Positions 1 to 12,941 of a DNA stretch of 64,000 bases are shown piece after piece (position 1 is the stretch's first letter; the number at the start of each line of letters is the position of its first letter). Source of the stretch: Dendrocalamus latiflorus (taxonomy: Eukaryota; Streptophyta; Magnoliopsida; Poales; Poaceae); contig CM029669.1 of the NCBI GenBank assembly GCA_017311315.1, positions 19,789,683 through 19,853,682 of the forward strand, in the 5' to 3' direction. Below the pieces are notes generated by a model. The model saw nothing but the letters and a program-made list of their open reading frames with translations, was not told the DNA's origin and ran no database searches. Made by a program: the position numbers and the translations under genes.

Positions 1-257
1 GGATGACACGACGGGCCTCAGCCCATTACTGGAGGGGTGGAAATACCGCGGAGGTGCGTGTCCGATGGGCCTGATAGGACCAACACCGGAAGGAATCAGG
101 AAAAGAGTACGTCAGGAAAAGGAATATCCCGGGGGTGATGTGAGGTTGTGAAATGAACATATTCAACTTTGGAGGGAGGAAGAGCTAGCAAGCGGATCGT
201 CGACCCGAGGGAAATCCAATCGAATCCCGTCGGTCGTCGCCGTCCAGGAAGACGGGG
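1..257. other. Unassigned flank
   Basis: Nothing recognisable is seen here. Short open frames on both strands show no family motif and are probably chance. Confidence 0.3.
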
Positions 258-3200
258 TGGTTGAAACGATCTCAAATTTTCAAAACACATTTGAATTGCT
301 GTGAGTTTTGGTTTCATTTGGTTTTCCTCCCAATTCATCACTTATCCCCACCATTCAAACCTCTTTATGTCTGCCATAGCATCCATACCACCCATTTGAG
401 CACACCACGGCGAGATAGCACTGTTCACAAACCGGCAAATGTCACCGCCCACCTGGATGCCGCCCATTCGCCGCTGCTGTGACTTCGCCCGCCACTGCCA
501 CACCCTACCACCCTCGTCAAAGCCCGTACACTTCGCCAGTCCCACTTCTGACGGCCGGCGAAGTTTTCAAATTGGAATTGGCTGCCGCCTCCCCTGATTC
601 ATCTCACCGCCACCAGATTTCTCTACCAACCGCCTTGCCAGCTTCATTCGTCTCTGCCAAACTAGCATTCAACTCCCTGACACCCGACCCCTTCTTAATT
701 GTCGCAGTCACCACTTGGCCTTTCCGCCATGGCCACTTCGCCCCACCGCATCACATCCCATCTGCGTAACCGTCTTGCCGACCTGACAACCCACCCTGCG
801 CCTTGACCGCCGCAATGTCAAGCCCAAGGAAAAACAAATAATCCCCTCAGCTAGCTGCACCGCGCCTTCCTGACTCCACCATGCTCCATTGCTTCCTTAA
901 CCAGAGTGCTATGCCGAACCGCCTCTCTCGCCCTATTTAAGACCCCGGGCCTTCCGTTGAGACACACCGGTGCCCAGTAAACCCCGCCACACTCTCCCAG
1001 TTGCCCTAACGACCCCCACACCGATGGCGATCACTGGAAGACCCCAAAGTAAGCCAATTTCTAATTCCTATTATTTAGCCGATTACTTTTCAATTGTACT
1101 TGCCCGTAGCACCCTTATGCTCCTATGAACACCACCGAAGCACGACTCAAAACTTCTCAAGCTCTCTACCGCACTGGCGACTAGCGCTACCACCTGACCA
1201 TGGAGTCTCACCGTGGGCAGCCCAACACGGTGAACCCCGACTCGAGCCACCACTTCCCTAAGCCTCCCCTACTCCCAGAGATGCCCAAACACTAATGATA
1301 TCGCCCTATTAGTTTAGCCATACCTCCTGTGCCATTCAAATGTCTCGAGATCATCTCACCTTGCCGCCGACGATTGCCTGCTTTCCAGTTGCCGCCGAAC
1401 CCAAAATGGAATACCTTTAGCTCCAGGAACCTAACCATGTCCTCAAATTCCATCGCTGATCACCGTAGTTGCACCAATCGTTGTCGCCTTTTTGCTCTGC
1501 ATCGGCTGCTACAGTGCACGCAAGAGGGAGGAAGACGACACTGTTTCGGTCTGGGCCACATAGTAGTAGGCCGAATCAATTAGCAGATTGGGCCACCACT
1601 TTTATTGTTCACCGCTGTAGCTCGCCTGACCCATTTCAAACAGTGCCCAACCCGGTTTGAATAGTAGAAACCCACGATGGATGGTAACCCTACCCGTTAC
1701 TATTCATAAAACCCTAAAACACATATATACATCCATGTTGATCGTTTCGAGCCCGTCTATCCATTTTCTAGCTCTGTATTCCCATATTAGACACCGATAA
1801 AACCCAAAACCACCAAAACATTGCTTCCAACTCTAAACCCGAGATGATCCAGACCTTTACTATCCGTCAAAACCTATACATAAACTCGTCATAACCATCT
1901 TGAGCTGTAAATCCATTCCCAACTATATTTAGCCTAAGTATACTCTGACAAAACTTTAGTCATCCCAAATGCCATGTCTGGTATCATTTTAACTATTACT
2001 CTTCACCGAAACCCTAAAAATATATATGCACCTATTTTGATCGTATTGAACCTGTCTACACCATTCCCATCTTCGTTCTGCTATTCTAAACTCTGATAAA
2101 ACTCAAAACCACCCAGATAATATTCCAACCCAAACCCAATACTGTTCTTGTACGTAGCCATTCACAGAAATCCATGTAACACCTATATAACTGTTTTGAC
2201 CGTCTTGGCCTCATTAGACAATCCCAACAATGATCAACCAAAGTAGCCAAACCACACACCACCTAAACCTTGGCCTCAAACCTATTTCTTTATATCTTTT
2301 TGGTTATTTCTTTATATTTTGTTACTAGCTTGCATTCTGCAAAGCAGGAATTTAATTGCATTCATTTTCTACACTAGTATTCGGACCACTTGAGTTGGTC
2401 AACAGAAGAGTCACAAGAGCAATTCAAGAAGTCAATGTCTAATATGAAGACTACAAAAAAAATAGAAACTATGGACTAAGAGGCAAGTCACATGTTTTTT
2501 ATCCTATTGATCCTATTCCTTTAATTATTTATTTACCAATTTTTCATTATGTTATTTACACACAGTTATTTCTTATACACAAATGTTTAGAATGGCATAA
2601 TATTAGTTATATCCTACTACCTGATAAAGCCCAGTCTAATTTGATGGCTATATTCATCTTGACAAGACCTAATATTATTATAAATACTATTTAAATAATC
2701 ATGGTAGACCAAGAACTCACCTATTTTATACTCATAAGAGACTTGGTAATTTGTCGGTAGAATTTCCAAAGTGGTTCTAGAGTAAGGAGATATCATGAGA
2801 AGTCATGAGATGGTCGGGTCCCATGACCTTATCATAGGGTGGGGGCTTAGACAGGAAAGGTGGCAGTGCTAATGGGTATTGAAACAAGGGTTGTGGATGG
2901 AAGTTGCCTTGGTGAAAATATAAGGACTAGAACCTTATGCCAAGTAAAGAACATAGTGACCGCTCAATCACAAGCGTTGATTCATCAAACATAGTTTAGT
3001 AGCTGCTCAAATTTGATTGAATATCTACAAAGAGTGGAGGGAAACTAAAGGAGTTTTGTGGTATTAAAACGGAAAAACCATATATAACAACAGTATATCC
3101 GCATCAAATCGGGCGAGGTCGTGGGCCACTTGAGTTTGTTGAGAAACAGCACCTACTGGGTAGAGGCTATATAATGAATTGAGCAGTGAAAAGTCTTGTT

Positions 3201-3650
3201 TTCTTAACTCAGTAATGAGGGTTACGGAATCTTGTGGGTAAAGTCGAGCAACTCTGCAGAATCATGATTAATGGTATTCGAATATGCCGTACTTGTGGTA
3301 AATGAAATTGTGTTTAATGTGTAATCCAATAACAAAGTATAAGTAGATTTGGAAATGTTAATGTCTGGTAATCAAGTTTTGAAACCCCAATTCATTAAGA
3401 AGTTACTGGTCTTTTGTGTTTTAAAAAATATTTACAAATAAACTACATCCATAAATACTTAATAAAACCTTTATATCTCCATCCCTGGGAAATCTTGGGA
3501 AGTAGTTATATAGTATTTTTCTATGTAACTTGTTGGGTACGGTTAGTTGTACGCAGTCTTACTCTATTTCCCTCCAACACAGAGATTAGGAGAAGAAAGA
3601 ATGTGTGTTAGGGTTACAACAACACTCAGGCGTTCCTGTGAAAATTTTCC
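258..3650 (+). repeat. Long dispersed repeat, copy 1 (LTR-like, probably Ty3/Gypsy)
   Basis: Blocks of this stretch match 54498-56560 in the same order and orientation: 258-360 to 54498-54600, 1036-1270 to 55121-55360, 2485-2700 to 55410-55625, 2926-3030 to 55730-55835 and 3166-3560 to 55979-56395. The body is non-coding. It has a TATA-like CTATTTAAG near 930 and a CT-rich 5' half. Copy 1 carries about 1.1 kb (1290-2390) that copy 2 lacks, and this extra piece holds two to three diverged ~300-bp internal repeats (1700, 2005 and 2165). The LTR interpretation rests on copy 2, which has a clear TATAAAAG box and ends in GGGACGTTACA, like many Gypsy LTR ends. No coding domain is attached, so a solo LTR or other non-coding repeat is possible. 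Confidence 0.5.
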
Positions 3651-4029
3651 TTTGGTTCTTTTGATTGTAAGTTAAGTTTTGCGCTTGGATGCCCATTAAA
3701 ATTTCTAAAGTTGATCATTATACTTATTTTAATCAAATTAGTATTTTTTAAATATTTATGAGCAGACATAATACTCCTTTTATCCACAACAGAACTCCTG
3801 AACTATTGCGTAACGTATGCCGACCATGTTCCAAAAACGGGCGTTACAGTGGTGTGCTTCGATTTGGGTGCCTAAACCTAACTGGGATGGAGACTCTGAC
3901 CTCGATTGATGATGCCAAGAATTGCAACGTCGTTTGGTACATGCATCTCAATGGCTCGATCACTGTGAGGACGCACGCAATCATACATGTATTGTCCGTA
4001 ATAAAGACGTGTAGAGCTGCCATTGAATC
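3651..4029. other. Unassigned intergenic DNA
   Basis: AT-rich then balanced sequence. The small overlapping frames on both strands at 3758-4092 have no recognisable domain. Confidence 0.3.
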
Positions 4030-5230
4030 GTAACGAGGCGCCCAGTCAGGCAGCACGGCCCTTCCGTTAATTCGGCCGTGCAAATTATGCAATGCAATGT
4101 GACAATGAAAAGGACAGGATGCACGCGCGCGCGGGGTATTGCCTGAACGCGTACGTCACTGAAAGTAGTTGGATTTTAGTTAGGCCTAGCCTGTCGGCGA
4201 ATTGTATAGCACAAGTCATGCAAGTAGCAGCCAGTTTTCGATCGATATCTTTAGAGGCTTGCCGTGTACGGTGGTTCGGTGGTGCATGGTCTCAAGTCCT
4301 CGTAAAGCTTAGCTATCGGTGCTCTCTCTCATGAGTAGCTTTGTAGTAGGTAAGCAGGCGAATGAAGGCTCAGGACTGCTTTCGGCTAAAAACTGTTTTA
4401 AACGAGTTGTCTTTTTAATATGATTTTTTATATTATTTGTAGAGATATAATATTTTATTTTCTTTCTTTTTTTTCCACTTTCCTTTAATTGAATGTCTTA
4501 ACAAAAACTGCCAGCCACTATAATGATACTTTCAGTTAATAACCATAATAAAAAGGCATTAGTAAAAGCTGTTTTGAACAAGCCTAACTGGACTCAGCTT
4601 GGTCACCTAGTCTTAAACAATCCACACATGCGTTGTGCCCCTTCTCATAAATAAAGGTAGTCGATCGAGCTCCATAGAGTGAGCATGCCTTCCTATTCGT
4701 CATAGTTACTAGTGACTGTTCTCCTAAAAACTAAATAAACTGTTAAAGCTTAGACGGTAGTAAGGTGGTTAATTACAAGTAAAGCTCTGAATTTGTTTCA
4801 AATTTTATTTTATTTTACTATTTGAGACAGTACTGAAAGTGTCTGAAACACAACCATTTCATGCATGACAGTATATTTACAGACCATTTTTTTCTTCTGG
4901 AGGCAAGCTAAGCCAGTCTTAAAGTCCTTTGCTCTTATCATGGTAGTAGATGACAGAAGTGTTATAGCCGCCTCAGAGTGCAACTTGGACTTGCATGTCA
5001 TTGCAAGCTTAGCTTCCAATCTTGCTATTTGCTGGAAAGGCCTCTTTGATCTACCGGCAAATATGGGAGGTACAGGCGTATATCACACATTGAGCATCTT
5101 TGGACTCTAGGTTTACAAAATGAAAAGATGGCATTTCCTTGTCCTCTTGGAGGGGTCACTTGTAACCCTACTGACTTCGCAACTAAATGGGAAAAAGAAT
5201 TCATGGTGCATGATGATGATGATGTAAGTT
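4030..5230. repeat. Segmental duplication, copy 1
   Basis: This block is collinear with 14611-15740 at low identity. Matching landmarks are the CACAAGTCATGCAAGTAG stretch near 4210 (15035), the TACGGTGG motif near 4268 (15122), AAACAATCCACACATGC near 4615 (15217) and the long match at 4960-5220 (15490-15740). On the minus strand both copies can be read as an open stretch with conserved residues RPF-[QH]-QI-[AV]-[RK]-LEAKLAM (4998-5045 and 15521-15570). That suggests an old gene fragment rather than pure spacer, but no family is recognised. Confidence 0.5.
4378..4612 (+). mobile_element. Degenerate TA-rich MITE-like repeat, copy 1
   Basis: An AT-rich block with GTATTATTTGTAGAGATAATAAT-like cores. 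It is related to 30795-30965 in the same orientation and to about 53985-54190 in reverse complement. It interrupts segmental duplication copy 1 and is absent from copy 2, as expected of an insertion. Termini are too eroded to define TIRs or a target duplication. Confidence 0.4.
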
Positions 5231-5815
5231 CATGCATAGTTTGTAACACTCCAGCCCATCCACTGGCCCGGAATGCTACCACTACTTCAAAGCTACTAGC
5301 TGCATGAGCGTGGCGCACGCCGCGCTAGCTGCCGTGTGGACCAAAGTAAAAGAGACGACAATTCGCAGGGAGTTTCGTTAAAAAAATCGAGGACACGTGC
5401 GTAATTTCGGAAAAATCAAAGGCCTTTTTCGTAAAAAGCCGAGGACCTGTAAGGACCTGTACGTGAGTAAATAAGGACCTATACGTAATTTTGGAAACCC
5501 GCGGGGCGCCATCCAAATTTTTTTTAAAAAAAACTGGGCGCAGGGACCTATTCGCGAGGAAAAAAGACCTTTACGCAATTTTCGAAAAACAGAAGGGAAG
5601 TGGCTCCCCCGGCCGTACGCGAAACCGGGCGCCACGCGCCGGCCGAGGGAGCGAAGGGGGCGACGTGGACACGCTCGCTGCCCCGGAATGCTTCCGCTAA
5701 TATGGCTGTTATTATACCATTTACATCTATTGTTATTGCCTGCTAGGATCCAATAGCATCTCCTCTGTTTAACGGCACAATAAGTACACACGCTTACCAA
5801 TGAGCATTGAGACAA
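5231..5815. repeat. GC-rich repeat-like stretch with recurring GGACCT motifs
   Basis: Between 5370 and 5600 the phrase GGACCTGTA/GGACCTATA followed by GTAATTT(T/C)GG recurs about five times, next to A-runs and a GC-rich tail (5600-5700). The open frames on both strands here are by-products of this composition. A Mutator-like terminal region is possible but no TIR pair was found. Confidence 0.3.
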
Positions 5816-6670
5816 CTACACGGGTTTACCATCTATAAAAAAATCCGTATGAGCCACACAATTCAAAGCATTTCCAATGAGATGCGTTTTAATGCTAACT
5901 ATCAAAGCACACCATTAAAGCCTAATTATATCAACTAAAAGTGACATGTGAATTACTGGTTGCATGTGAGATAAGTGTGTTACTCTTGCCCATGCATGTC
6001 ACCTTCAATTCACCTAAAAACAACAAAACAAACATGAGTCCAAAGACTCAGCAAGTATATAATCAAATAGTGGCGACAACATAGCAATTCAATAAACCCC
6101 ATATTTGGGAACTATAAAGCACAATCTCTGTAATTGTCAATAAATCCCATATCTATGACATGTAAATATAATCTCTGTAATTGTATCATTGTCTTCTGTT
6201 TCTTTCATGCAGTGCAATGCGATGCGTTTGTAACTATAGTTTATACCGGTATAGTGAAGTGTTCATCCGTCAATGAACCCCTCTAGCCCCGTTCTCTTTC
6301 ATATGGAGTCTCAAACTCCACTCCTGTGGAGTGTCTACCGAAGTAGGACATTATCTTCCCACTCCCGTGGGATGCCTAACCAAGGTAGATCCTGTGTATG
6401 AGTGCAATATATGATGCAACACTCTTCCAATAGTAACATTCATCACTACTCAAATTTTACTCCTATGGAGTGCTTACCGAAGTAGGTCTTTATATTCCCA
6501 TTCCTGTGGGATGCTTACCCGAGGTAGGTCCTATGTATGAGTACAATGCACGATGCAACACTCTTCCAACATTAACATTCAACCATAAACATCACTCATC
6601 ACAATATAATCATCATGTAAACAAGGAGATTATCTCATAAAATACTGTAAAAACATGGCATGGAAATGTG
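5816..6670. repeat. AT-rich repeat with two ~130-bp tandem units
   Basis: Two adjacent units, about 6314-6434 and 6450-6572, share the order CTCC-TGTGGAGTG, ACCGAAGTAGG, CCCA-TCC-TGTGGGATGC, GTAGGTCCT-TGTATGAGT and GATGCAACACTCTTCCAA. Each unit contains two small palindromes around GTGGAG and GTGGGA. This looks like LTR or other retrotransposon non-coding DNA, but no coding domain is attached. Confidence 0.45.
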
Positions 6671-7151
6671 TGAGATCATGTGATAGTCGTGCATGTTATT
6701 GATGATGAATAATTGACATTTGGTTCATTGGAATTTGTATTTGCGTAAGTTCTGATCGATGTGCTTCTATGCTTGAGTTTTCAGGATGGCTTTTCGACCA
6801 CGACTAGCTTCGACCATGTTTGGTAGTCGGTGGTCCGAACGGCCTTGTATTGTTAGTCCAAATAGCTTTATGTTGGGTGGTTCGAATAGCTTTGTTCTAT
6901 CAGTAGACTTCAACCATGTCAGGCTTTAACCACGGTAAGTCGAGCACTATGGACTTCAACCACGCCAGACTCCGACCACATATGACTTCGATCACGGCAA
7001 TCCGACCATGGTATTTTTATCTCATCGTTTTTTTGATCATGATATTTTGACCATAGAGCATCGTCTACGGCAAACGACCATACCTGGTCGAGGATGGTAA
7101 GTTATAGTACTTTTCGATAGTCGTAGCTACAGTATTTTTGATGGTCGTAGC
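6671..7151 (+). repeat. Sirevirus-type LTR remnant 1, left part
   Basis: The stretch starts with TGTGAGATCATGTG and has GATGATGAATAATTGACATTTGG, matching the first 60 bases of the intact LTR at 36851. Downstream it carries many TCGACCA and GGTCGTAG motifs, the signature of the intact element's U3. It is cut at 7151 by a hAT element and resumes at 9935 after the duplicated 8-bp target GTCGTAGC. Confidence 0.6.
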
Positions 7152-9926
7152 CAAGGTTTGAAAAACCGGTTCCGGAGAAAATCCCGGTCGCCGGGCGGTA
7201 CCGGTAACCGCCCGGTTACCGCCCGGTAACCGGAAATCCCGGTTTTAAACCGATTGAACTTCGTCAAACATTTTTTTTTGTCGGGGCGGGAGGCGGCCGG
7301 TAACCGGCCCGGTTACCGGTTTTACCGGTCAAAAACCGGGAAAACCCGGTAGAATTTGTATGGAAGTTGGAGCTCCACTTTTTTGCCGTAAATTGAAAGT
7401 TATGGGTGGATATTTTGGCAAAAGCTTAAGTTTTTTATAACAAGTAAAACCCGCATAAGACTACATCAAACTAATTGTTGCCGTAAATTGAAAGTTGAAG
7501 CATTTTCTTGTAACTATGAGGCCAAAAGTAATTGAGATGTTTCACATATAACAAAACCTTCTAAATTGGCATATCCATGGTAAAAAAAGCTGAACCTCAT
7601 TCAAAAAGGGTCCTCATCTGAATAAATTCAACTTGGTGTTGACCATGTGGTGAAGCCCTCTCGTTGTAATGTTGTGTTACATCTGAAATAATAAAAACAC
7701 AAGTTAGTAGTAATGAATGCTAACTTGAGTAGTATACTAAAAAGTGAAAACACTAATGAAGGATCAATTCGTACCAATACATTGTTGAGAAACGCGAAGG
7801 TTGTTCCATGTATTCATTGTTATCAATGAGTACAAGTCCTTCATTATGAGCCAGGTGGACTTTATATTAATCCCAAGTGTATGTGGGATAAGCATGTTGT
7901 AACCAATGAGCATAAATTTGTTGGTAGTATACAGGTTCCACCCACTGGTAAACAAATCTTGCATTGGGAGGATAAGAGATGCCCGATGATGAATGAGAAT
8001 CATCAGCAGAAGATAGTAAGTTGGCATCTCGATGGTTACAACATGCTTATCCAGGAATCACACATGATGGATACTCCATATATGCTCCAATCATCTTTGA
8101 ACTCCTGTACATACTGCTTTATCTCCAGCTCATTAGCATCAAGGTATGGCCCATCAATTTCATGCCCTCTAGGTGACGCAACACCTTCACCAAGTTCTTG
8201 TGTAACCTTGATGGCAGCACGAAAATAAGGACACTCTGCCTTATTTCCAGGAATGTCATTACTATGGAACCACTTAGCCCAAACTTTTCCGAGTTTTGAC
8301 TTTGCTTCTTTCTTAAGAGTTGTGTCAATGCGGGGTTGGACGGGTGCCCGACTGCGCAAAATATCAGAATCAACTCTCATAGACTGCGACCTACCAAACA
8401 TCCTCGAAAGAGCATTTCTTTCTGTACCCCTTCCTGTAGCACTTCCACTACCTCCACCATGTTCAAATGTCGCACCCCGGGCTCTTGCCCTCTGCTCAAG
8501 CTGGTGCAACTCCAACGACTCTCGCCGAGCCCATTCCATCTGTTTTTCCTCATCATTATCAAAGGCATCTTCACGTGATGGACCACGCACTACAGGCTCT
8601 GAAGCAACTTGCTCCATTCTCAGTCGCTCATCTTTAATAGACTTCCTCTTCGCCTTCGTTTCTTCTATACTTGCTAGCATGAGCCTTCTCACTTCCGTCG
8701 GAACCCCACTGCAAGGTATAACATCCCCATGCTTCCCAGCAAGATGTTCTTTCAGGCGTGTCACACCTCCGCCTGACTTCGTAAGCTTACAGTATCTGCA
8801 CTTCCAACCAGCACCTCCAAGTCTTTCTCCATGGTCCCAAACATTGATACTTCTACCAGCCATCAACTACAATATTATGCAGCAACAAAAACATATATCA
8901 ATAATAAACAAGAGGATCATATGCTTCTGTACAAAGAAAGGCAAGGCAAGTATGTGCTCTATGCCTCTATCAAGGAGGATCATATGCTTCTATATAGGTA
9001 ACTCTACATTTCTATTGCATGAAAACTTCGAATGTGCTCTAGGCAACATTGGACCTGATCTAAGCTTACAGAGTCCTTTCAAATGTTCTCTGCTCCAATT
9101 CCTTGTGTTGTTGCAACTTGCAAGTGTTGTACACATAAAAGAAGGAGGAAGAGTTTGTTTGCTCACTGTGAAAAGATTATTTCTTAAAGTAGTTCATCTA
9201 TCTAGTACGTAATCTTCATAACACATTTTCACCCAAATATCTTACATGGGAAGTAATGAAGATGTAACCATTACAAATTTATATAAGCATCTCAAGCCAT
9301 CAATTATGGAGATCTCAAGGTATGCATGGCACATAAGGAATTCAAGGACAACAAAGACAACAAATTGCTAACAAAATACAGAATTTTTGGAAGCCTCACC
9401 TCAAATTTTCTTGGCCTGCTGCTGCTGCGATGCTTGCTGCGTGCTGCTGCTATTGCGTGCTGCTCCCTGCTGCCCTCAACTCAATAATACAAGTCCCAGG
9501 CTCCCAAATGCTGCTGCCAGCCAGGCTGCACCCTCCCCTTTTGTCTCCCACATGCAAAAACTCAATAATGTAGAGACTCAATAATGCAGCGAGCCTCACA
9601 CCCAATAATGCAATGATTGCAATCACTTCACTACTGCAGAATCCAATGTCCCTCACATGCAGAAATTGCAGAGTACTTTGTTTCTTCACATGCAAATGAT
9701 GCAATAGACAAAATCACAAAAGTCTCATGCCCATGGGCCCAACATGTTCCTAAACATATGCTTAGCCATCCAAAGTAGCTACAAATGCCCCCTGGAACCC
9801 ATTCCACCATCTACAAATTCAAAAATTTCAAATTTCCATCTCGGCCGGTTTTTTAATCCCGGTCGCCTCCGGGAAGAACGGTTACCGGCGGTTACCGGCC
9901 GGTAACCGCCGGTATTCCGAACCTTG
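7152..9926 (-). mobile_element. hAT transposon, internally rearranged, 2,775 bp
   Basis: Termini are CAAGGTTTG at 7152 and GAACCTTG at 9919-9926. They are flanked by a perfect 8-bp target duplication GTCGTAGC at 7144-7151 and 9927-9934, diagnostic of hAT elements. Both ends (7165-7350 and 9840-9915) are packed with palindromic CCGGTAACCGG-type motifs, which are likely transposase-binding subterminal repeats. A minus-strand open frame inside (8036-8863) encodes the N-terminal half of a BED-finger transposase. The C-terminal dimerisation domain is not visible, so the copy is non-autonomous. It sits inside a Sirevirus LTR remnant and is therefore younger than that remnant. Confidence 0.85.
8036..8863 (-). 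pseudogene. hAT transposase N-terminal fragment (BED zinc finger)
   Basis: The reading frame gives 275 residues from an ATG at 8863. Near the N-terminus is a BED-type zinc finger (W-x-HG, CRYC, then HLAGKH as the H-x4-H half). A charged, glutamate-rich linker follows, then a stretch (ECPYFRAAI to IMCDSW) typical of the start of the DUF659-like region of plant hAT transposases. The frame stops at 8036, just after the CDSW motif, inside one arm of a perfect 20-bp inverted repeat (8033-8052 and 7886-7905), which suggests a rearrangement removed the rest. The catalytic core and the C-terminal dimerisation domain are missing, so no active transposase is expected. Only the N-terminal DNA-binding part could be made. 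Confidence 0.75.
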
Positions 9927-9934
9927 GTCGTAGC

Positions 9935-10734
9935 TACAGTACTTTTTGATGGTCGTAGCTACAGTGTCTGGTCGATAGACGTAAACTTTACTGGTCGTAC
10001 TCGATAGTCATAGACTTTATTAGTCGTACTCTGTAGTCGTAGACTTTGCAATCCGTGATCGGTAATCTTAGGCTTTTGCGATTAGTTGTTGTAGGCTTAC
10101 TTGTCGACTTCATGGTCGGTACGAGTGCTTCAATTCTTACTATCTTCGAGTACTTTGAGTACTCATGTTAGGCCAACAGTGTGACTGGCTGGTGCATGGT
10201 GGTCGGTGATTGCTGAACATTACTCAAAGGATTCGGTACTCGAAAGATGGATTACTCAGTGGTGAGATGGTCATGGTACTTGGTAGTCAGAAGGACTCGA
10301 TAGTCAGAAGGAATCGGTACTCAGTAGTCATAGACTTTGCTAGTTGGTTGTCGAAGTTTTGTGGTTGTGATCGGTACTTAGTGGTCAGTACTCGATGGAT
10401 TTATGGCCGGTATCGATGCTTGTTATTCCCGAGTGTTTTGCGCGATGGTGTTTTCCGGAGTACTTGTGTTCGAGTACTCGATGTGCTAGCGATCGGTCTT
10501 GCATAGCGATTGTAACCGGTCATAATGAATAGTTTGAGGGTGACTTTTGAATAGCGATGGGATGCATGGTTGTGGACGACCTATGTGAAGCTGATAGTTA
10601 AAGTTGTGTTTCAAGTGTGTGTGCTGACATCGGTCAAGTTGTGAAGAACTTATACTAGAAAAACATTCTTTAGTCTTTGCATGTGCAAGTGGGCATGGAG
10701 ACAATCACAGTCGATGACGAGGAGAATCGAGACT
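9935..10734 (+). repeat. Sirevirus-type LTR remnant 1, right part
   Basis: This continues the LTR after the hAT insertion, with recurrent GGTCGTA, CGGTACTC and ACTTTGC motifs. It is collinear with 17740-18560 (remnant 2), for example CAAG-TG-GAAGAACTTATAC near 10635 against GTCAGGGAGAACTTGTACC near 18506, and TTTAGTCTTTGC in both. Confidence 0.55.
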
Positions 10735-10960
10735 AGGATAGCAAAACGAAGCTCATATGAGGTCTTATGCAGCTTAGCTCGTAAGAATACCCTGTTCGAA
10801 ATGTAACAGGCAGTCGAAATAGCTTCCGCTCAATACTTCTGAGGGGTAGCATGTTTATTTAACATAGTTTTAGCCATCTCGACCAAGGTTCTATTCTTGT
10901 GTTCGACCACTCCATTTTGCTGGGGCACTCGAGAAGAAGCAAATGACATGCTAGAGGTTG
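10735..10960 (-). pseudogene. Copia integrase fragment
   Basis: The minus strand encodes part of a Ty1/copia integrase core: PQQNGVVEHKNRTLVEMA, which includes the catalytic Glu region, followed by KTMLNKHATPQKY, an in-frame TGA where Trp is expected, then AEAISTACYISNRVFLRA. It closely resembles the same part of the intact Sirevirus pol near 43100-43260. The piece covers about 70 residues, has no flanking domains, is broken by the stop codon, and lies opposite in strand to the adjacent LTR remnant. Confidence 0.8.
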
Positions 10961-12905
10961 CTGGTGATTAGGATCATGTGACAACAAGCAAAGCGATCGA
11001 GTGAAGCATCGGATAGATTGGTCAATCAAGCAGTCGAAAGCATCATCGATCATGAAGAGACTCCAAAAAGCGGCGACAATTATTTGCCCCCTCTGATTGC
11101 AGTAGTCGATCCTACAAAAAGTAAGTACCAGACATCCATTACAATCCACTATTTTATCATGCACTTGCTTGTTTAATCTTGAGGATGATGCGTGGATGGC
11201 ACCAACCCAGAACCTCCACCTGTACAAGCATCATCCAGTCTCAATACCATAGCGATTCACACACAGTTGGACGGCATTGTCCCTAGGTGCAAACCCGATA
11301 CAAACACTCCCCCTATCACCGGACACTTTTTCATGGTCCCGGTGCGCAGACGATGACAATTTTAAAGATGTCGCCATCTATATTTGCAAATAAAATTTAT
11401 TTGCATGCACTTAATCTTTTTCTCCCATTTTTATTTTTTTTCTTTCTCTTTCTTTCTTTCTCTCCTTTCTCTCCTTTTTCTTTCTTTCTTATTCTCTCTC
11501 TTTCCCTTTTCTATTCAGCCGAATGACCTTATCCATTCCCCATTCCCCTCCTTCTCTCCCCTTACTCTCACGCATGCAACACCACCACCGCCTTGGGTGC
11601 CTTAGGGGTGCCAGCCAAGAGCTCATCACCGGTTGTGGTCCATTGCTGACAATTCCTCCGTCGAGTCTCCTCCCATATGCTGCTCCACCTCCTCCTAATT
11701 TATTCGCCGGTTGACCAACACTTGGCCTCAGCTAGGGTTTTGTCGGCTCGAGCGATGCCATGGGTGCACTGGCCCGGGCTCGCTGTCGGTGAGCCTTTAG
11801 GTACTTCCCTTAGTTTCCCCCTTCGTCTTCCCCTAATTTGGCCATGCATCGGCCTTGGCCCTCCCCCTCAGCACCGGTGTAGTGGGGCCTCATGTGCTTC
11901 GGCTATGGATGCCTGGTATGCCACTGGTGACCTCCTTACCGTTGACTTCCCTATGGTGACCTCCCTCAGCTCCTCTCCATTTCTCCTGGCTTCACGCCGC
12001 TACTTCCCTCGGCTCTAGCGATGGCACTTACCGAGGCTTTCGACGCTGTCCAAACACCACCACCTCCTTGATCGACTGCCTCCATGTGCCACTTCCCGGT
12101 CTCCCTACGCCAACCACCTGCTCGACTCCTCACTGCCAGTGCCGACTTGGGTGCCCTGGGAGTCCGGCTCAACCGTGGTCGGGCACCATGACTCCGATCT
12201 TCCCCCATGGCTTGCTACGCCTTCACTGGTTCACCTCTACCCTTTTTCCTACCCGGGACAGTCCACTCTTCCTCCCTTTTACTTCACTCATTTTGACACA
12301 GTTTCTATTTTTGTTTTGCACTTCTCTTATTCTTGCGAGGCTGGGGAAGGTCTTGTGGCTCGGGCTATCGTGTCAATACTCGGTGGGCAGCATGTGACAG
12401 AGAGCATGTTGCCTCCCAAGGGTGCATGATGATTCTTAATGGATTCGCCGCCTTCGCATTATGGTGTGTTTGTGCTATGTTGCCATGAATGCACTGTGGG
12501 ATGGGTGTGGGGACCTTATTGGGTTTGGGTTGGCTGGAGATGAGAAGGTGATGACGATAGCCATGGTGGCAGTGGCGCTCTCCACACATTTCCATTGGCC
12601 CTTCTTGCCTTTGGTCGCGGTCTGGTTTGGCATGGTTCCGGTGGTCCTAGGCGGCTTGTAGTCACCGTGGAGTCCATCTCCATGTCGTTAGTCTTTCCCA
12701 ACCCCCCCCCCCCCCCCCCAAACTCCTCTCCTCCGCTTCTCTCTTCCTCACCTCCTCTTTGTGTCCAACTTTGTGGTTGATGGTGGGGGTGTTCGGTTGG
12801 CTCTCTGCTTGACTTGGCTTTGGGCAAGCTCTCAGTGGAGAGGTGAAATGGAAGTGCGGGTTGTGTAAGTGCTGGTGTTTGCTTATAAGGGAGGCATGGT
12901 TAGCC

Positions 12906-12941
<36 letters not shown>

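Noticed and set aside
6314..6572. CRISPR-like spaced repeats
   Set aside because: Only two long, diverged units in a plant LTR-like context, with no short direct repeats of constant spacing.
8253..9212. 319-residue open frame on + across the hAT element
   Set aside because: It lies opposite the transposase frame, has no domain, and crosses the 5' non-coding part of the element.
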